This document shows, piece by piece, positions 11,271 to 20,918 of a DNA stretch of 64,000 bases. The notes beneath the pieces were generated by a model that saw only the letters and a program-made list of their open reading frames with translations, had not been told where the DNA came from and did not search any database. How positions within the stretch are numbered: position 1 is the stretch's first letter; each line of letters opens with the position of its first letter. The stretch is from Streptomyces fradiae ATCC 10745 = DSM 40063 (GTDB lineage Bacteria; Actinomycetota; Actinomycetes; Streptomycetales; Streptomycetaceae), in assembly GCF_008704425.1 (NCBI RefSeq), contig NZ_CP023696.1, positions 4,814,501 to 4,878,500 on the forward strand. The letters are read 5' to 3'. The translations under genes were made by a program, and so were the position numbers.

Positions 11271-13387
11271 GATGTGGGTGACCCTCCGATCGGGGGAGAC
11301 GGTCGCAGGACCGAACGGTGCGGATCCGCGGGGAAGCCCCCGGACGACCGGCACACCACCAGCACGTGCGCGGGTCTGACACCCGGCTCCAGGCGCACAT
11401 AGTTGGTCCTGCCCCAGTGATATGTGTCGCCGGTGAGCTCGTCGCGCACCGGTACGGTCTCGTGCCAGTCGAGGCCGAGATCCGGCATGTCCAACGAAAC
11501 CGTCGCCTCCTGGGTGTGGTGGGGGTCGAGGTTCACGACCACCAGAACCACGTTCGAACCCCGCCGCTTGCTGTACGCGATGACCGCGTCGTTGTCGGCG
11601 TGGTGGAAGCGGAGGTTCCGAAGCCGCCGCAGCGCCGGGTGGCGGCGCCGCAGCCGGTTGAGCGTGGTGATGAGCGGGGCGATGCTGCGGCCCTCCCGCT
11701 CGGCGGCGGCCCAGTCGCGCGGCCGCAGCTGGTACTTCTCCGAGTCGAGGTACTCCTCGCTCCCCTCCCGCAGCGGGGTGTTCTCGCACAGCTCGTACCC
11801 GGCGTACATCCCCCACGTCGGCGACAGCGTGGCCGCGAGCACCGCCCGCACCTCGAACGCGGGCCGCCCGCCGTGCTGGAGGTACGCGGGCAGGATGTCG
11901 GGCGTGTTCACGAAGAGGTTCGGCCGCATGGAGGCGGCGCTCTCCCCGGACAGCTCCGTCAGGTACTCGGTCAGCTCGTGCTTGGTGTTGCGCCAGGTGA
12001 AGTAGGTGTACGACTGCTGGAAGCCGATCTCGCCGAGCGTGCGCATCATCGCCGGCCGGGTGAACGCCTCCGCCAGGAAGATCACGTCCGGGTCGGTGCG
12101 GTTGACCGCGGCGATGACCTTCTGCCAGAACACCACCGGCTTGGTGTGCGGGTTGTCCACGCGGAAGATCCGCACGCCGTGCGCCATCCAGTGCCGCAGC
12201 ACCCGGACCGTCTCGCGGACGATCCCGCGCATGTCCTCGTCGAACGCGACGGGATAGATGTCCTGGTACTTCTTCGGCGGGTTCTCCGCGTACGCGATCG
12301 AGCCGTCCGCCCGGCGCCGGAACCACGCCGGGCGCCTGCGCACCCACGGGTGGTCCGGGGAGCACTGGAGGGCGAAGTCCAGGGCGACCTCCAGGCGCAG
12401 CTCCCGCGCCCGCGCCACGAACGCGTCGAAGTCCTCCAGCGTCCCCAGGTCCGGGTGGACCGCGTCGTGCCCGCCGGCGGCCGAACCGATCGCCCACGGC
12501 ACGCCCGGGTCGCCCGGCCCGGCGGTCAGGGAGTTGTTCGGGCCCTTGCGGTGCGTCGTGCCGATCGGGTGGATCGGCGGCAGGTACACCACGTCGAAGC
12601 CCATCGCGGCGATGGCCGGCAGCCGCTCGGCCGCCGTGCGGAACGTCCCCGGCACCAGGCGGCCGTCCGCGTCCTCGTACGCCCCCTCGGAGCGGGGGAA
12701 CATCTCGTACCAGGACCCGAACAGCGCCCGCTCCCGCTCCACCAGCAGCGGCAGCGGCTTCGAGGCGCTCACCAGTTCGCGCAGCGGGTGCCGGTCCAGG
12801 GCCTGGCGCACCTCCACCGCCAGCGCGGCGGCCAGCCGGTCGGCGGGGGAGCGGCGCACGTCCCGCAGCGCGTCCACCGCCGCCAGGACGGCCTCGCGCC
12901 CCTCGTCCTTGGGGACCCCGTCCGCCGCCCGCTCGTGCAGCGCGGCGCCCTCGGCCAGGACCAGCTCCGTGTCGATGCCGGCCGGGATCTTGATCCCCGC
13001 CTCGTGGCGCCAGGTGGCGACCGGGTCGCCCCACGCCTCCACGTGGTAGGTCCACAGCCCCTCGCAGTCCGGTGTGACGTCGGCGCCCCACCGGTCCGTG
13101 CCGGGCGCCAGCTCCCGCATCGGCGTGAACGGGCCGGTCCGACCCGCCGGGTCGGTGAGCACCGCGTTCGCGGCGACGGCGTCATGGCCCTCGCGGAAGA
13201 CCGTGGCCGACACCTGGAAGGTCTCACCGGCCACCGCCTTGGCGGGCCGTCTGCCGCGGTCGACGGCGGGGGAGACGTCCAGGACGGGGATACGACCAAT
13301 CAGCGCGTTCACAGCATCACCTGAGGGTTGCCTACGGGGTATCGCTCTTTGTAACGGCTTCGTTGCGGCGTGGTGCGTCGCGGGCAT
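11267..13387 (-). CDS. glgE: Maltosyltransferase GlgE (alpha-1,4-glucan:maltose-1-phosphate)
   Basis: Transfers maltosyl units from maltose-1-phosphate to alpha-1,4-glucan (GH13_3). The ATG at 13387 is preferred because GGAGAGGAG lies 5 bases upstream and the protein then begins MPATHHA, which I recall as the start of S. coelicolor GlgE. A GTG at 13312 with AGGTGA is the alternative. Length is 706 residues. Key motifs are RIFRVDNPHTKPVVFW (nucleophile Asp, about 410), VIFLAEAFTRPAMM (acid Glu, about 437), NTPDILPAYL (Asp) and the family signature YLPPIHPIGTTHRKGPNN. First gene of the leftward glgE-treS-pep2-glgB cluster; its stop overlaps treS. Confidence 0.96.
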
Positions 13388-13762
13388 CACCGCTCCTCTC
13401 CGGTTTCACTCGGGTGGGCGGGTACCGGGGGAGCCTTCCCCCGCGCCTCTGGTGGGCAATCCGGGGGTTTCCCGGCCCGGGGGACCGTATGGCGTCGGGC
13501 CAGACGGCCGAGAACCGCTCTCGTTCGGCTGATTCCGTATGCCGGCGCCCGCCGGGAGTGTCGGGTGCGGCGGACGGGGCGAGCCGCCCGGGTGACCGCG
13601 CCCCGCCGTGCGCCGCCGCGCTCCGTCCACCAACGGGCGCACGCCGCGACACGCCCGGCTCGTACGTGCTCCCCCGAATGCGCCCTGCGAGCCCCCCGTG
13701 CCTCGCGCGCCCCGCGCCGTGGCCGCGCGCGGCGCCGTGGCACTACCGTCGGGCCGGGACGC

Positions 13763-13786
13763 CGGACGCATACCGTGGTGCGTCCG
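13763..13786. promoter_or_regulatory. 8-8-8 inverted repeat in the glgE/glgP divergent spacer
   Basis: CGGACGCA and TGCGTCCG flank an 8-base spacer, 36 bases before the glgP start, with TACGTAT (-10-like) at 13793-13799 just downstream. This suggests an operator controlling glgP. The rest of the 434-base spacer 13388-13821 holds the strong glgE ribosome site and no gene that I can support. Confidence 0.4.
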
Positions 13787-13821
13787 CCACTGTACGTATC
13801 TCCCCTGCGAAGGTGGAACAC

Positions 13822-16509
13822 GTGAAGGCCATCCGTCGATTCACCGTCCGCCCCGTCCTGCCCGACCCCCTGCGACCCCTCTGCGACCTCGCGCGGAACC
13901 TGCGCTGGTCCTGGCACGCCGAGACCCGAGAGCTCTTCCAGGCCGTCGACCCCGAGGGGTGGCGCGCGTCCGGCGGCGACCCCGTGCGGCTCCTCGGCAC
14001 CGTCTCCGCCGCCCGCCTCGGCGAGCTGGCCAGGGACCGCAGGTTCCTGCGCCGCCTGACCGCCGCCGCCGACGACCTCGACGACTACCTGCACGGCCGC
14101 CGCTGGTACCAGAGCCGGACCGCCGGCGACCGGGCCGCGGGCGACCGGACCGTCGGCGACCGGACCGCCGGCGGCGAGGCCGCCGACGAACCGCCCGCCG
14201 CCATCGCGTACTTCTCGCCCGAGTTCGGCGTCACCGCCGCCCTGCCGCAGTACTCCGGCGGCCTCGGCATCCTCGCCGGCGACCACCTCAAGGCCGCCAG
14301 CGACCTCGGCGTCCCGCTCATCGGCGTCGGCCTGCTCTACCGGCACGGCTACTTCCGCCAGTCCCTCTCCCGCGACGGCTGGCAGCAGGAGCACTACCCG
14401 CTCCTCGACCCCAACGAGCTCCCGCTGACCCTGCTGCGCCGCCCCGACGGCGCCCCCGTCCGCGTCGGCCTCGCCCTGCCCGGCGGCGGCTCCCTCCACG
14501 CCCACGTGTGGGTGGCGCAGGTGGGCCGCGTCCCGCTGCTGATGCTCGACTCGGACGTCGAGGAGAACGGGCCCGGCGAACGGAACGTCACCGACCGGCT
14601 GTACGGCGGCGGCAGCGAGCACCGGCTCCTGCAGGAGATGCTGCTGGGGATGGGGGGCGTCCGGGCCGTGCGGGCGTACTGCGCCGTCACCGGCCACCCC
14701 GCCCCCGAGGTGTTCCACACCAACGAGGGCCACGCCGGCTTCCTGGGCCTGGAGCGCATCCGGGAGCTCACCGACCGGGGCACCGGCTTCGACGCCGCCC
14801 TGGAGGCCGTGCGGGCCGGGACCGTCTTCACCACCCACACGCCCGTCCCCGCCGGCATCGACCGCTTCGACCGCGAGCTGGTCGCCCGCCACTTCGGACC
14901 GGGGGCGGAGCTGCCCGGCGTGGACGTCGGCCGCGTCCTCCAGCTCGGCCGCGAGACCTACCCGGGCGGCGACCCCGGCGTCTTCAACATGGCCGTCATG
15001 GGGCTGCGCCTCGCCCAGCGGGCCAACGGCGTCTCCACCCTGCACGGCGCCGTCAGCCGCTCGATGTTCGCCGGGCTCTGGCCGGGCTTCGACCCCGAGG
15101 AGGTGCCCATCACCTCCATCACCAACGGCGTCCACGCCCCCACCTGGGTGGCGCCCGAGGTGCTGCGCCTCGGCGCCCGGCGGATCGGCGCCCACCGCGC
15201 CGAGGACGCCCTCAGTGTGGGCGGCTCGCAGCGCTGGGACGCCGTCGCCGACCTCGACGACACCGCGATCTGGGAGCTGCGCCGCGAACTGCGCGAGCAG
15301 CTCGTCCACGAGGTGCGGGCCCGGCTGCGCGCCTCCTGGCGGGAGCGCGGCGCCGCCTCGGCCGAACTGGGCTGGATCGACGGGGTCCTCGACCCCGACG
15401 TCCTCACCATCGGCTTCGCCCGCCGCGTCCCCTCGTACAAGCGGCTGACGCTGATGCTGCGCGACCGAGACCGGCTGCGGGAGATGCTGCTCCACCCGAC
15501 GCGGCCCGTGCAGATCGTCGTCGCCGGCAAGGCCCACCCGGCCGACGACGGCGGCAAGCGGCTGGTGCGGGAGATGGTCCGGTTCGCCGACGACCCGCGG
15601 GTGCGCCACCGCATCGTCTTCCTGCCGGACTACGGCATGGCGATGGCCAAGAAGCTCTACCCCGGCTGCGACGTGTGGCTGAACAACCCGCTGCGGCCGC
15701 TGGAGGCGTGCGGGACGAGCGGGATGAAGGCGGCGCTCAACGGCTGCCTCAACCTGTCCGTGCGCGACGGCTGGTGGGACGAGTGGTACGACCCCGACTT
15801 CGGCTGGGCCATCCCCACCGCCGACGGGCCCACCACCGACGAGGACCGCCGCGACGACCTGGAGGCGCACGCCCTGTACGAGCTGATCGAGCAGCGCGTG
15901 GCGCCCCGCTTCTACGACCGCGGTGCCAACGGGCTGCCCGAGCGGTGGATCGAGATGGTGCGCCGCACCCTGGCCTCCCTGGGGCCCAAGGTGCTGGCGG
16001 GGCGCATGGTGCGGGAGTACGTGGAGCGGCTGTACACCCCGGCCGCGCGGGCGCACCGGGCCATGACCCCGGACGCGGCGGGCGAGCTGGCGGAGTGGAA
16101 GGCCCGGGTGCGCGCCGCCTGGCCGGGGGTGGCCGTCGACCACGTGGAGGTCGACGAGGTGAGCGAGATCGCCGAACTGGGGTCGACGCTCGCCCTGCGG
16201 GTGCGGGTCACCCTCGGCGACCTGACGCCGGAGGACGTGGAGGTGCAGGCGGTCGCGGGCCGGGTGGACACCCGCGACGGGCTCGCCGACGCGCGGGCGT
16301 TCCCGCTGAAGCCCGCGGGCGGCGGCGGGCCCGACCAGCAGGGCCGCTGGGCGTACGAGGGGCCGCTGACGCTGGACCGCACCGGCCCCTTCGGCTACAC
16401 CGTCCGGGTCCTGCCCGCGCACCGGCTGCTCACGGCCGGGGTGGACCTGGGCCTGGTCGCCCTGCCGGCCGATTCGGCGGCGGACGGCGCGGGGGTGCTG
16501 CTGCGCTGA
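13822..16509 (+). CDS. glgP: Alpha-glucan (glycogen/maltodextrin) phosphorylase GlgP
   Basis: Releases glucose-1-phosphate from alpha-1,4-glucans with pyridoxal phosphate. Starts at a GTG with AAGGTGG 5 bases upstream; 895 residues. The N-terminal DUF3417-type region (RRFTVRPVLPDPLRPLCDLARNLRWSW) is characteristic of the actinobacterial branch. Conserved elements include IAYFSPEFGVTAALPQYSGGLGILAGDH, TNGVHAPTW and the PLP-lysine motif CGTSGMKAALNG (Lys near 635). Residues about 95-120 contain an insertion of repeated GDRTA/GDRAA units, absent from typical homologues. Divergent from glgE, it is the degradative counterpart of that cluster. Confidence 0.94.
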   Translation: MKAIRRFTVRPVLPDPLRPLCDLARNLRWSWHAETRELFQAVDPEGWRASGGDPVRLLGTVSAARLGELARDRRFLRRLTAAADDLDDYLHGRRWYQSRTAGDRAAGDRTVGDRTAGGEAADEPPAAIAYFSPEFGVTAALPQYSGGLGILAGDHLKAASDLGVPLIGVGLLYRHGYFRQSLSRDGWQQEHYPLLDPNELPLTLLRRPDGAPVRVGLALPGGGSLHAHVWVAQVGRVPLLMLDSDVEENGPGERNVTDRLYGGGSEHRLLQEMLLGMGGVRAVRAYCAVTGHPAPEVFHTNEGHAGFLGLERIRELTDRGTGFDAALEAVRAGTVFTTHTPVPAGIDRFDRELVARHFGPGAELPGVDVGRVLQLGRETYPGGDPGVFNMAVMGLRLAQRANGVSTLHGAVSRSMFAGLWPGFDPEEVPITSITNGVHAPTWVAPEVLRLGARRIGAHRAEDALSVGGSQRWDAVADLDDTAIWELRRELREQLVHEVRARLRASWRERGAASAELGWIDGVLDPDVLTIGFARRVPSYKRLTLMLRDRDRLREMLLHPTRPVQIVVAGKAHPADDGGKRLVREMVRFADDPRVRHRIVFLPDYGMAMAKKLYPGCDVWLNNPLRPLEACGTSGMKAALNGCLNLSVRDGWWDEWYDPDFGWAIPTADGPTTDEDRRDDLEAHALYELIEQRVAPRFYDRGANGLPERWIEMVRRTLASLGPKVLAGRMVREYVERLYTPAARAHRAMTPDAAGELAEWKARVRAAWPGVAVDHVEVDEVSEIAELGSTLALRVRVTLGDLTPEDVEVQAVAGRVDTRDGLADARAFPLKPAGGGGPDQQGRWAYEGPLTLDRTGPFGYTVRVLPAHRLLTAGVDLGLVALPADSAADGAGVLLR

Positions 16510-16730
16510 GGGGCGGGCCGGCCGGGGCCGGCCGGCCGGTGCGCGGCTCCGCGTCGGTGCCGGGGGCCTTCGAGGGCCGTCGCCCCCTCCCCACGCGGGG
16601 GGCGACGGGCCCGCGCCCAGCCTGCCGCGCGGGGCCCGGTCCGGACATCCTCCCCCGGTCCCGGTCGCCTCGGCCGTGCGACGGAGGCGCGGGCGGTACC
16701 GGAGGACGAGCCGCGTGCCGGAGGCCCGTG

Positions 16731-16800
16731 CCGCCCGGCTTGGCTCCGTGCCGCCCGGTGCCGCCCGGCTTCGCGCCGTGCCGCCCGGCTTCGCGCCGTT
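16731..16800. repeat. 20-bp GC-rich tandem repeat
   Basis: Units at 16731, 16761 and 16781 read CCGCCCGGCTTCGCGCCGTG with few changes, with a half unit at 16751. They lie in the 399-base convergent spacer 16510-16908 between glgP and the metalloprotease. Apart from this repeat and the hairpin at 16847, the spacer is featureless. Confidence 0.75.
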
Positions 16801-16846
16801 CGGGCGCCGTGCGCGGGCCCGGTCGTGGGGCGGGGCGCGCACGCGT

Positions 16847-16876
16847 GAGGCCGCCGCCCCTGGGGGCGGCGGCCTC
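16847..16876. terminator. Perfect GC hairpin between glgP and the metalloprotease
   Basis: GAGGCCGCCGCCCC and its exact complement are separated by two bases, giving a 12-13 bp stem with a small loop. There is no U-run, as is usual for Streptomyces. It stands 33 bases past the protease stop and could serve both convergent genes. Confidence 0.7.
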
Positions 16877-16908
16877 GTGCCGGTGCGGGGCGGCCTCGCG
16901 GCCGGGGC

Positions 16909-18951
16909 CTACGGGAAGGTCAGCTTGAAGCCGTTGATGTAGCCGGTGTCGTAGCGGGCCGTGTCCTGGACGCGGAGCTTCCAGGTGCCGTTGGCGACCT
17001 CGCTGGACGCGTCGACGGTGTACGTCTCCTGGACGTTGTCGGCGGAGTCGCCGCCGCTGGCGTTCTTCAGGCGGTACGCGGTGCCGTCCGGGGCCACGAG
17101 GTCGACGACCAGGTCGCCGCGCCAGGTGTGGACGATGTCCACGCCGACCTTCAGGGCGGAGGGCGCGTTGCCGGTGACGCCGGTGACGTTGACGGACGAG
17201 GTGACGGCCGCGCCCGCGTCGGGGATGCTCACGTCGGCGGTGTTCTCGAAGACCTTGCCGCCGGGGTCGCCGCCGCCGCCCGGCCGGGCGCCGACGTTGA
17301 CGCCGGCCCAGGCGTGCTCGACGGCCAGGACCTCGGGGCTGCCCGCCCCGTACAGCTCGGTGGCCACGGCGACCGTGCCGGCGCGGGCGCCCGCGTAGTT
17401 GGTGGTGCTGGTGAACTTGGTGGTGAGCGCCTTGAACCAGATCAGCGCGGCCTTGTCGCGGCCGATGCCGGTGACGGGCAGGCCGTCGGAGGTCGGCGAG
17501 TCGTAGCTGACGCCGTTGACCGTCTTGGCGCCGCTGCCCTCGGAGAGCAGGTAGAACCAGTGGTTGGCGGGGCCCGACGAGTAGTGCACGTCGACGCTGC
17601 CGATGCCGGAGTACCAGTAGTCCTTGGACGAGCCGTCCCTGCTGGGCTTGTCCATGTAGCGCAGCGGGGTGCCGTTGCCGCGGATGTCGATCTTCTCGCC
17701 GACCAGGTAGTCGCCGACGTCCTTGCTGTTGTTGGCGTGGAACTCGACGGCGGCGGCGAAGATGTCGGAGGTCGCCTCGTTCAGGCCGCCGGACTCGCCG
17801 CTGTAGACCAGCCGGGCGGTGTTCGAGGTCAGACCGTGGGTCATCTCGTGCGCGGCCACGTCGATCGAGGTGAGCGGCTTGGCGTTGTTGGCGCCGTCGC
17901 CGTACGTCATGCAGAAGCAGCTGTCCTGCCAGAACGCGTTGACGTAGTTGTTGCCGTAGTGGACCCGCGAGTACGCGCCGACGCCGTCGCCCCGGATGCC
18001 GGAGCGGCCGTGCACGTTCTTGTAGTAGTCCCAGGTGAGGGCGGCGCCGTAGTGGGCGTCGGCGCCGGCCGTCTCCAGGTTGGACGGGGTGCCGTCGCCC
18101 CAGGTGTCGTCGGAGCCGGAGAACAGCGTGCCGGTGCCGGAGGAGCCCCGGTTCAGGTTGTACGTCTTGTGGCCGCCGCGCGCGGTGTCGGTCAGCGTGT
18201 ACGAGCTGCCCGACTGGGCGGTGCCCAGCGTGACCTGGCCGCTGTACATGGTGTTGCCGGTGCCGTTGTGGACGGCCTGCCACTCGTAGAGCTTCTCGCC
18301 GGTGGCGGCGTCGGTGACCACGTGCAGCTCGTTGGGCGTGCCGTCGTGCTGGAGGCCCCCGACGACGGTCTCGTACGCCAGGACGGGCTTGCCCTCGGCG
18401 AGCCAGACGACCTTGCGGGGCGCGCTCTCGGGGGCCGACGCCTTGGAGCCCTCGGCGCGGGCGGCGGCGACCGCCTGGCGCTCGGCCGCGGCCGGGGCGA
18501 CGTCGGCGGTGGTGTCGACGTTCCGCAGCTCCGCGCGGGACGCCTTGGCGACGCCCTCGGTGCGGCCCGCCTTGTCCTCCGTGACCACGAGGTCGCCGCC
18601 GAGGACGGGCAGTCCGGCGTAGGTCCGCTCGTAGCGCGTGTGGGTGGTTCCGTCGCGGTCCTGGACCACGTCGCGGACGACCAGCTTCTCCTGGGCGCCG
18701 AGGCCCAGTTCCCTCGCCTTCGCGGCCTTCTCGGCGTCGGCCGCGCGGATCAGCGCGGTGCGCTGGGCGGGGGTGAGGTCGGCGGGGAGGGAGCCGGGGT
18801 CGGCCTGCGCGCCGGCCTGGAGCCTGGGGGCCGGGGAGCCGAGGCCGTCGGCGGCGGTGGCCGGGCCGGTCTGGACGCCCACGGCGAGCATGGCGGCCGC
18901 GGCGACGAGGGCGCCGGTGGCGGTCGCGCGACGGGATGGCGTGGATCTCAC
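16909..18951 (-). CDS. Secreted M4-family (thermolysin-like) metalloprotease with P-domain
   Basis: Secreted zinc endopeptidase made as a zymogen. Starts at a GTG with AAAGGAG upstream; 680 residues. Residues 1-40 form a Sec signal peptide (VRSTPSRRATATGALVAAAA..GPATAADG), followed by an FTP/PepSY propeptide (residues about 60-220). The catalytic domain has the zinc motif VAAHEMTHGLT (about 367), third ligand GGLNEATSD (about 389) and catalytic His in DVHYSSGPANHW. The C-terminal 110 residues (NTADVSIPDAGAAVTSSVNV to KLTFP) are a proprotein-convertase P/Homo B domain. It stands alone between convergent glgP and a divergent serine hydrolase. Confidence 0.93.
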   Translation of the reverse strand: MRSTPSRRATATGALVAAAAMLAVGVQTGPATAADGLGSPAPRLQAGAQADPGSLPADLTPAQRTALIRAADAEKAAKARELGLGAQEKLVVRDVVQDRDGTTHTRYERTYAGLPVLGGDLVVTEDKAGRTEGVAKASRAELRNVDTTADVAPAAAERQAVAAARAEGSKASAPESAPRKVVWLAEGKPVLAYETVVGGLQHDGTPNELHVVTDAATGEKLYEWQAVHNGTGNTMYSGQVTLGTAQSGSSYTLTDTARGGHKTYNLNRGSSGTGTLFSGSDDTWGDGTPSNLETAGADAHYGAALTWDYYKNVHGRSGIRGDGVGAYSRVHYGNNYVNAFWQDSCFCMTYGDGANNAKPLTSIDVAAHEMTHGLTSNTARLVYSGESGGLNEATSDIFAAAVEFHANNSKDVGDYLVGEKIDIRGNGTPLRYMDKPSRDGSSKDYWYSGIGSVDVHYSSGPANHWFYLLSEGSGAKTVNGVSYDSPTSDGLPVTGIGRDKAALIWFKALTTKFTSTTNYAGARAGTVAVATELYGAGSPEVLAVEHAWAGVNVGARPGGGGDPGGKVFENTADVSIPDAGAAVTSSVNVTGVTGNAPSALKVGVDIVHTWRGDLVVDLVAPDGTAYRLKNASGGDSADNVQETYTVDASSEVANGTWKLRVQDTARYDTGYINGFKLTFP

Positions 18952-19420
18952 GCGGAACTCCTTTGCGAGGGGGGTACCGGGGCGGGGTGGGCCCACGGGG
19001 CGTGCAAACAGAGCTGGCGGAGCGGGGTTGGGAGAACGGGGGAAGAGTGGCACCGCACAGGCGTACGTGTCAGGAGCGCGTCAAAAGGTTGGCCGGAAAT
19101 CGTCCGTTGCTCGAAAGTCCGAGTCCGTTAACCGGACGTCAACTCGACGTAAAGGCGGCCGTGCCCGCACCGGGAGGCGTGGCGGGCGCCGGGCGGCCGG
19201 GTGGTGACGCGTACGCGGCGCTGATCGTCGCCGGGTGGCGCGGGTCCGTCCCCGCGGCGTGCGGGACGGGCCGTGGCGGCGGGGGCCGCCCTGCCCGGGA
19301 CCCTCGATGGGGGCCCTGGCGGGGTGGCGGCGAGGCGTGGCCGGAAATGGCCCATGGCACACGATCGGCCCTGGGCGGGTGAGACTTGGGTCCGAACACG
19401 AGACCGAGAAGAGGAAACCG
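18952..19420. other. Divergent upstream region, metalloprotease / serine hydrolase
   Basis: No gene is supported in these 469 bases. The part from 19060 to 19160 is comparatively A/T-rich and holds several short inverted repeats, for example GTCCG and CGGAC around TTAAC near 19127. A leftward TTGACG at about 19084 could be part of the protease promoter, but no matching -10 was found. Confidence 0.4.
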
Positions 19421-19660
19421 GTGACCACCCTGATCCGCCCGTCCACACCCCCCGACCACCGCCCCGGCGGGCCCCCGGACGGACGCGCGGCGCCCGGATC
19501 GGACGCGGGACCGGGCGCCGGTGCGGCCGGGCGCGGTGCGCGTGCGGTGACGGCGGATGGGCGCGGTGCGCGTGCGGTGACGGTGGCCCGGCCGGATAGG
19601 CGCGGCGGCCTTCGGCCGGGTGTGCGCGCGGCTGCCTGGGGACCGGGGGCCCGCCGGTGA
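19421..19660 (+). CDS. Short ORF (79 aa) coupled to the serine hydrolase; leader or frameshifted N-terminus
   Basis: Begins at a GTG with a good ribosome site (GAAGAGGAAACCG) and encodes MTTLIRPSTPPDHRPGG followed by Gly/Ala/Arg low complexity. Its TGA overlaps the GTG of the downstream hydrolase (GTGA). The hydrolase itself has no clear ribosome site. So either this is a translated leader that couples the two genes, or a frameshift separates the true N-terminus from the hydrolase body. The frame contains a 25-bp duplication (19529-19583). Confidence 0.35.
   Translation: MTTLIRPSTPPDHRPGGPPDGRAAPGSDAGPGAGAAGRGARAVTADGRGARAVTVARPDRRGGLRPGVRAAAWGPGARR
19529..19583. repeat. 25-bp direct repeat, 30-bp period
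   Basis: GGGCGCGGTGCGCGTGCGGT plus ACGG occurs at 19529-19553 and again at 19559-19583. In the 19421 frame it encodes two GRGARAVT units, a recent in-frame duplication. Confidence 0.85.
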
Positions 19661-20508
19661 GCCTCCTCCCCTTCGCCCGCCCCGTCCCGCTGTGCGTCCT
19701 GCGCTCCGGCGCGGAGCCGCGCGCCGAACACGGCCACGATCCCGACCGGTTCGTCGAGATCGGGTCGCTCACCAAGGTCCTGACCGGCACCGCCCTCGTC
19801 CGGATGGCCGCGGCGGGGCTGCTGGACGTGGACGACCCGGTGGAGCGGTGGCTGCCGGCCGCGCCCCCGTCCGGCATCACCCTGCGCCACCTGGCGGACC
19901 ACACCTCCGGCCTGCCCCGGCTGCCTCCGGCCCTGGGGCCGCGTCGCGACCCGTACGCCCCGTTCACCGCCGAGGCGCTGGGCGCGACGCTGCCCCGTCT
20001 CGACCGGCTCGCCACGCGCCCGGCCGGGGAGGGCACCGAGTACTCCAACCTCGGGTACGCGGTGCTGGGCGCCGCCCTCGCCGCAGCCGCGCGGCAGCCG
20101 TATCCGGACCTCCTGCGCGCCCACGTCCTCGAACCGCTGGGCGTCGCCGACGCGGTCGCGGTGACCCCGCCGGAGAGCCGGGCCCTGCGCGCGAGGGGCC
20201 TTCTCGGACGGGTGCGCGGCTCGTGGACCATGGACGGGGCCATCCTGCCCGCCGGGGGCCTGTGGGCCACGCCCCGCGCCCTCGCGGCGGTGGTGCGCGG
20301 GCTGCTCGTGGAGCGGGCGCTCGGCGAGCCCGCCCCCTCCTGGCAGACGGCCGGGGACATCCGCTGGCACAACGGCGCCACCCGGCACGCCTCCGCTTTC
20401 GCCGGGGCGGTCACCGGCAGCGGGGAGTGGGTGCTGGTCCACCGGCTGGGCGGCAGCCCCGAGGAGACCGACCGGATCGGCGCCGCGCTGCTCACCGGGC
20501 GGGCCTGA
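19657..20508 (+). CDS. Serine hydrolase, beta-lactamase / D-Ala-D-Ala carboxypeptidase fold (class C-like)
   Basis: Penicillin-binding-protein-like serine hydrolase of unknown substrate. The SxxK motif is IGSLTKVLTG (residues about 36-45) with the active Ser and Lys, and the YxN motif is EYSNLGYAVLG. A family-typical HTSGLPRLPP segment lies between them. The 283 residues lack an obvious signal peptide, so it is probably cytoplasmic or the true N-terminus is missing (see the 19421 entry). It ends GGSPEETDRIGAALLTGRA. No co-directional gene follows. Confidence 0.8.
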   Translation: MSLLPFARPVPLCVLRSGAEPRAEHGHDPDRFVEIGSLTKVLTGTALVRMAAAGLLDVDDPVERWLPAAPPSGITLRHLADHTSGLPRLPPALGPRRDPYAPFTAEALGATLPRLDRLATRPAGEGTEYSNLGYAVLGAALAAAARQPYPDLLRAHVLEPLGVADAVAVTPPESRALRARGLLGRVRGSWTMDGAILPAGGLWATPRALAAVVRGLLVERALGEPAPSWQTAGDIRWHNGATRHASAFAGAVTGSGEWVLVHRLGGSPEETDRIGAALLTGRA

Positions 20509-20528
20509 GAGGCCCGGCCCGGCGCCGG

Positions 20529-20570
20529 CCGGATGTGCCGGGCCGGATGCGCCGGGCCGGGTACGCCGGG
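20529..20570. repeat. 14-bp tandem repeat (three units) in a GC-rich spacer
   Basis: CCGGATGTGCCGGG, CCGGATGCGCCGGG and CCGGGTACGCCGGG follow each other without gaps. The 410-base convergent spacer 20509-20918 also holds CCGCACCCCGCACC duplications (20690-20730) and a GCGCCCCAGG(C/G)GCGGTGC direct repeat (about 20841 and 20874). No gene is seen there. Confidence 0.75.
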
Positions 20571-20918
20571 CTGATGTGCGGTGCCGCGTGCGCCGCGGCG
20601 GCCGCGGCGGCCCGGGGCGGTGCCTCCCGGGCGGGCCCGGTGGCGCGCCCCGGAGGCGCCGGGCATCCCGGCCCGCCGCACCCCGCCCGCCGCACCCCGC
20701 ACCCGAACCGCCGCACCCCGCACCCGGCCCGGCGGCTTCGACAGGGGGCCGCGCCGGGCCGCCGGTCCTCCGGCTCGGGGGCCGCGCCCCGCACCCGCCG
20801 CCGCGCGTCCGGCCCGGATGCCGCGGCCCAAGGGCCGCGCCGCGCCCCAGGCGCGGTGCCCGCGGGGCGCGCCGCGCCCCAGGGGCGGTGCGCCCCGCGC
20901 CGGACCGGTCCCGCCGCC

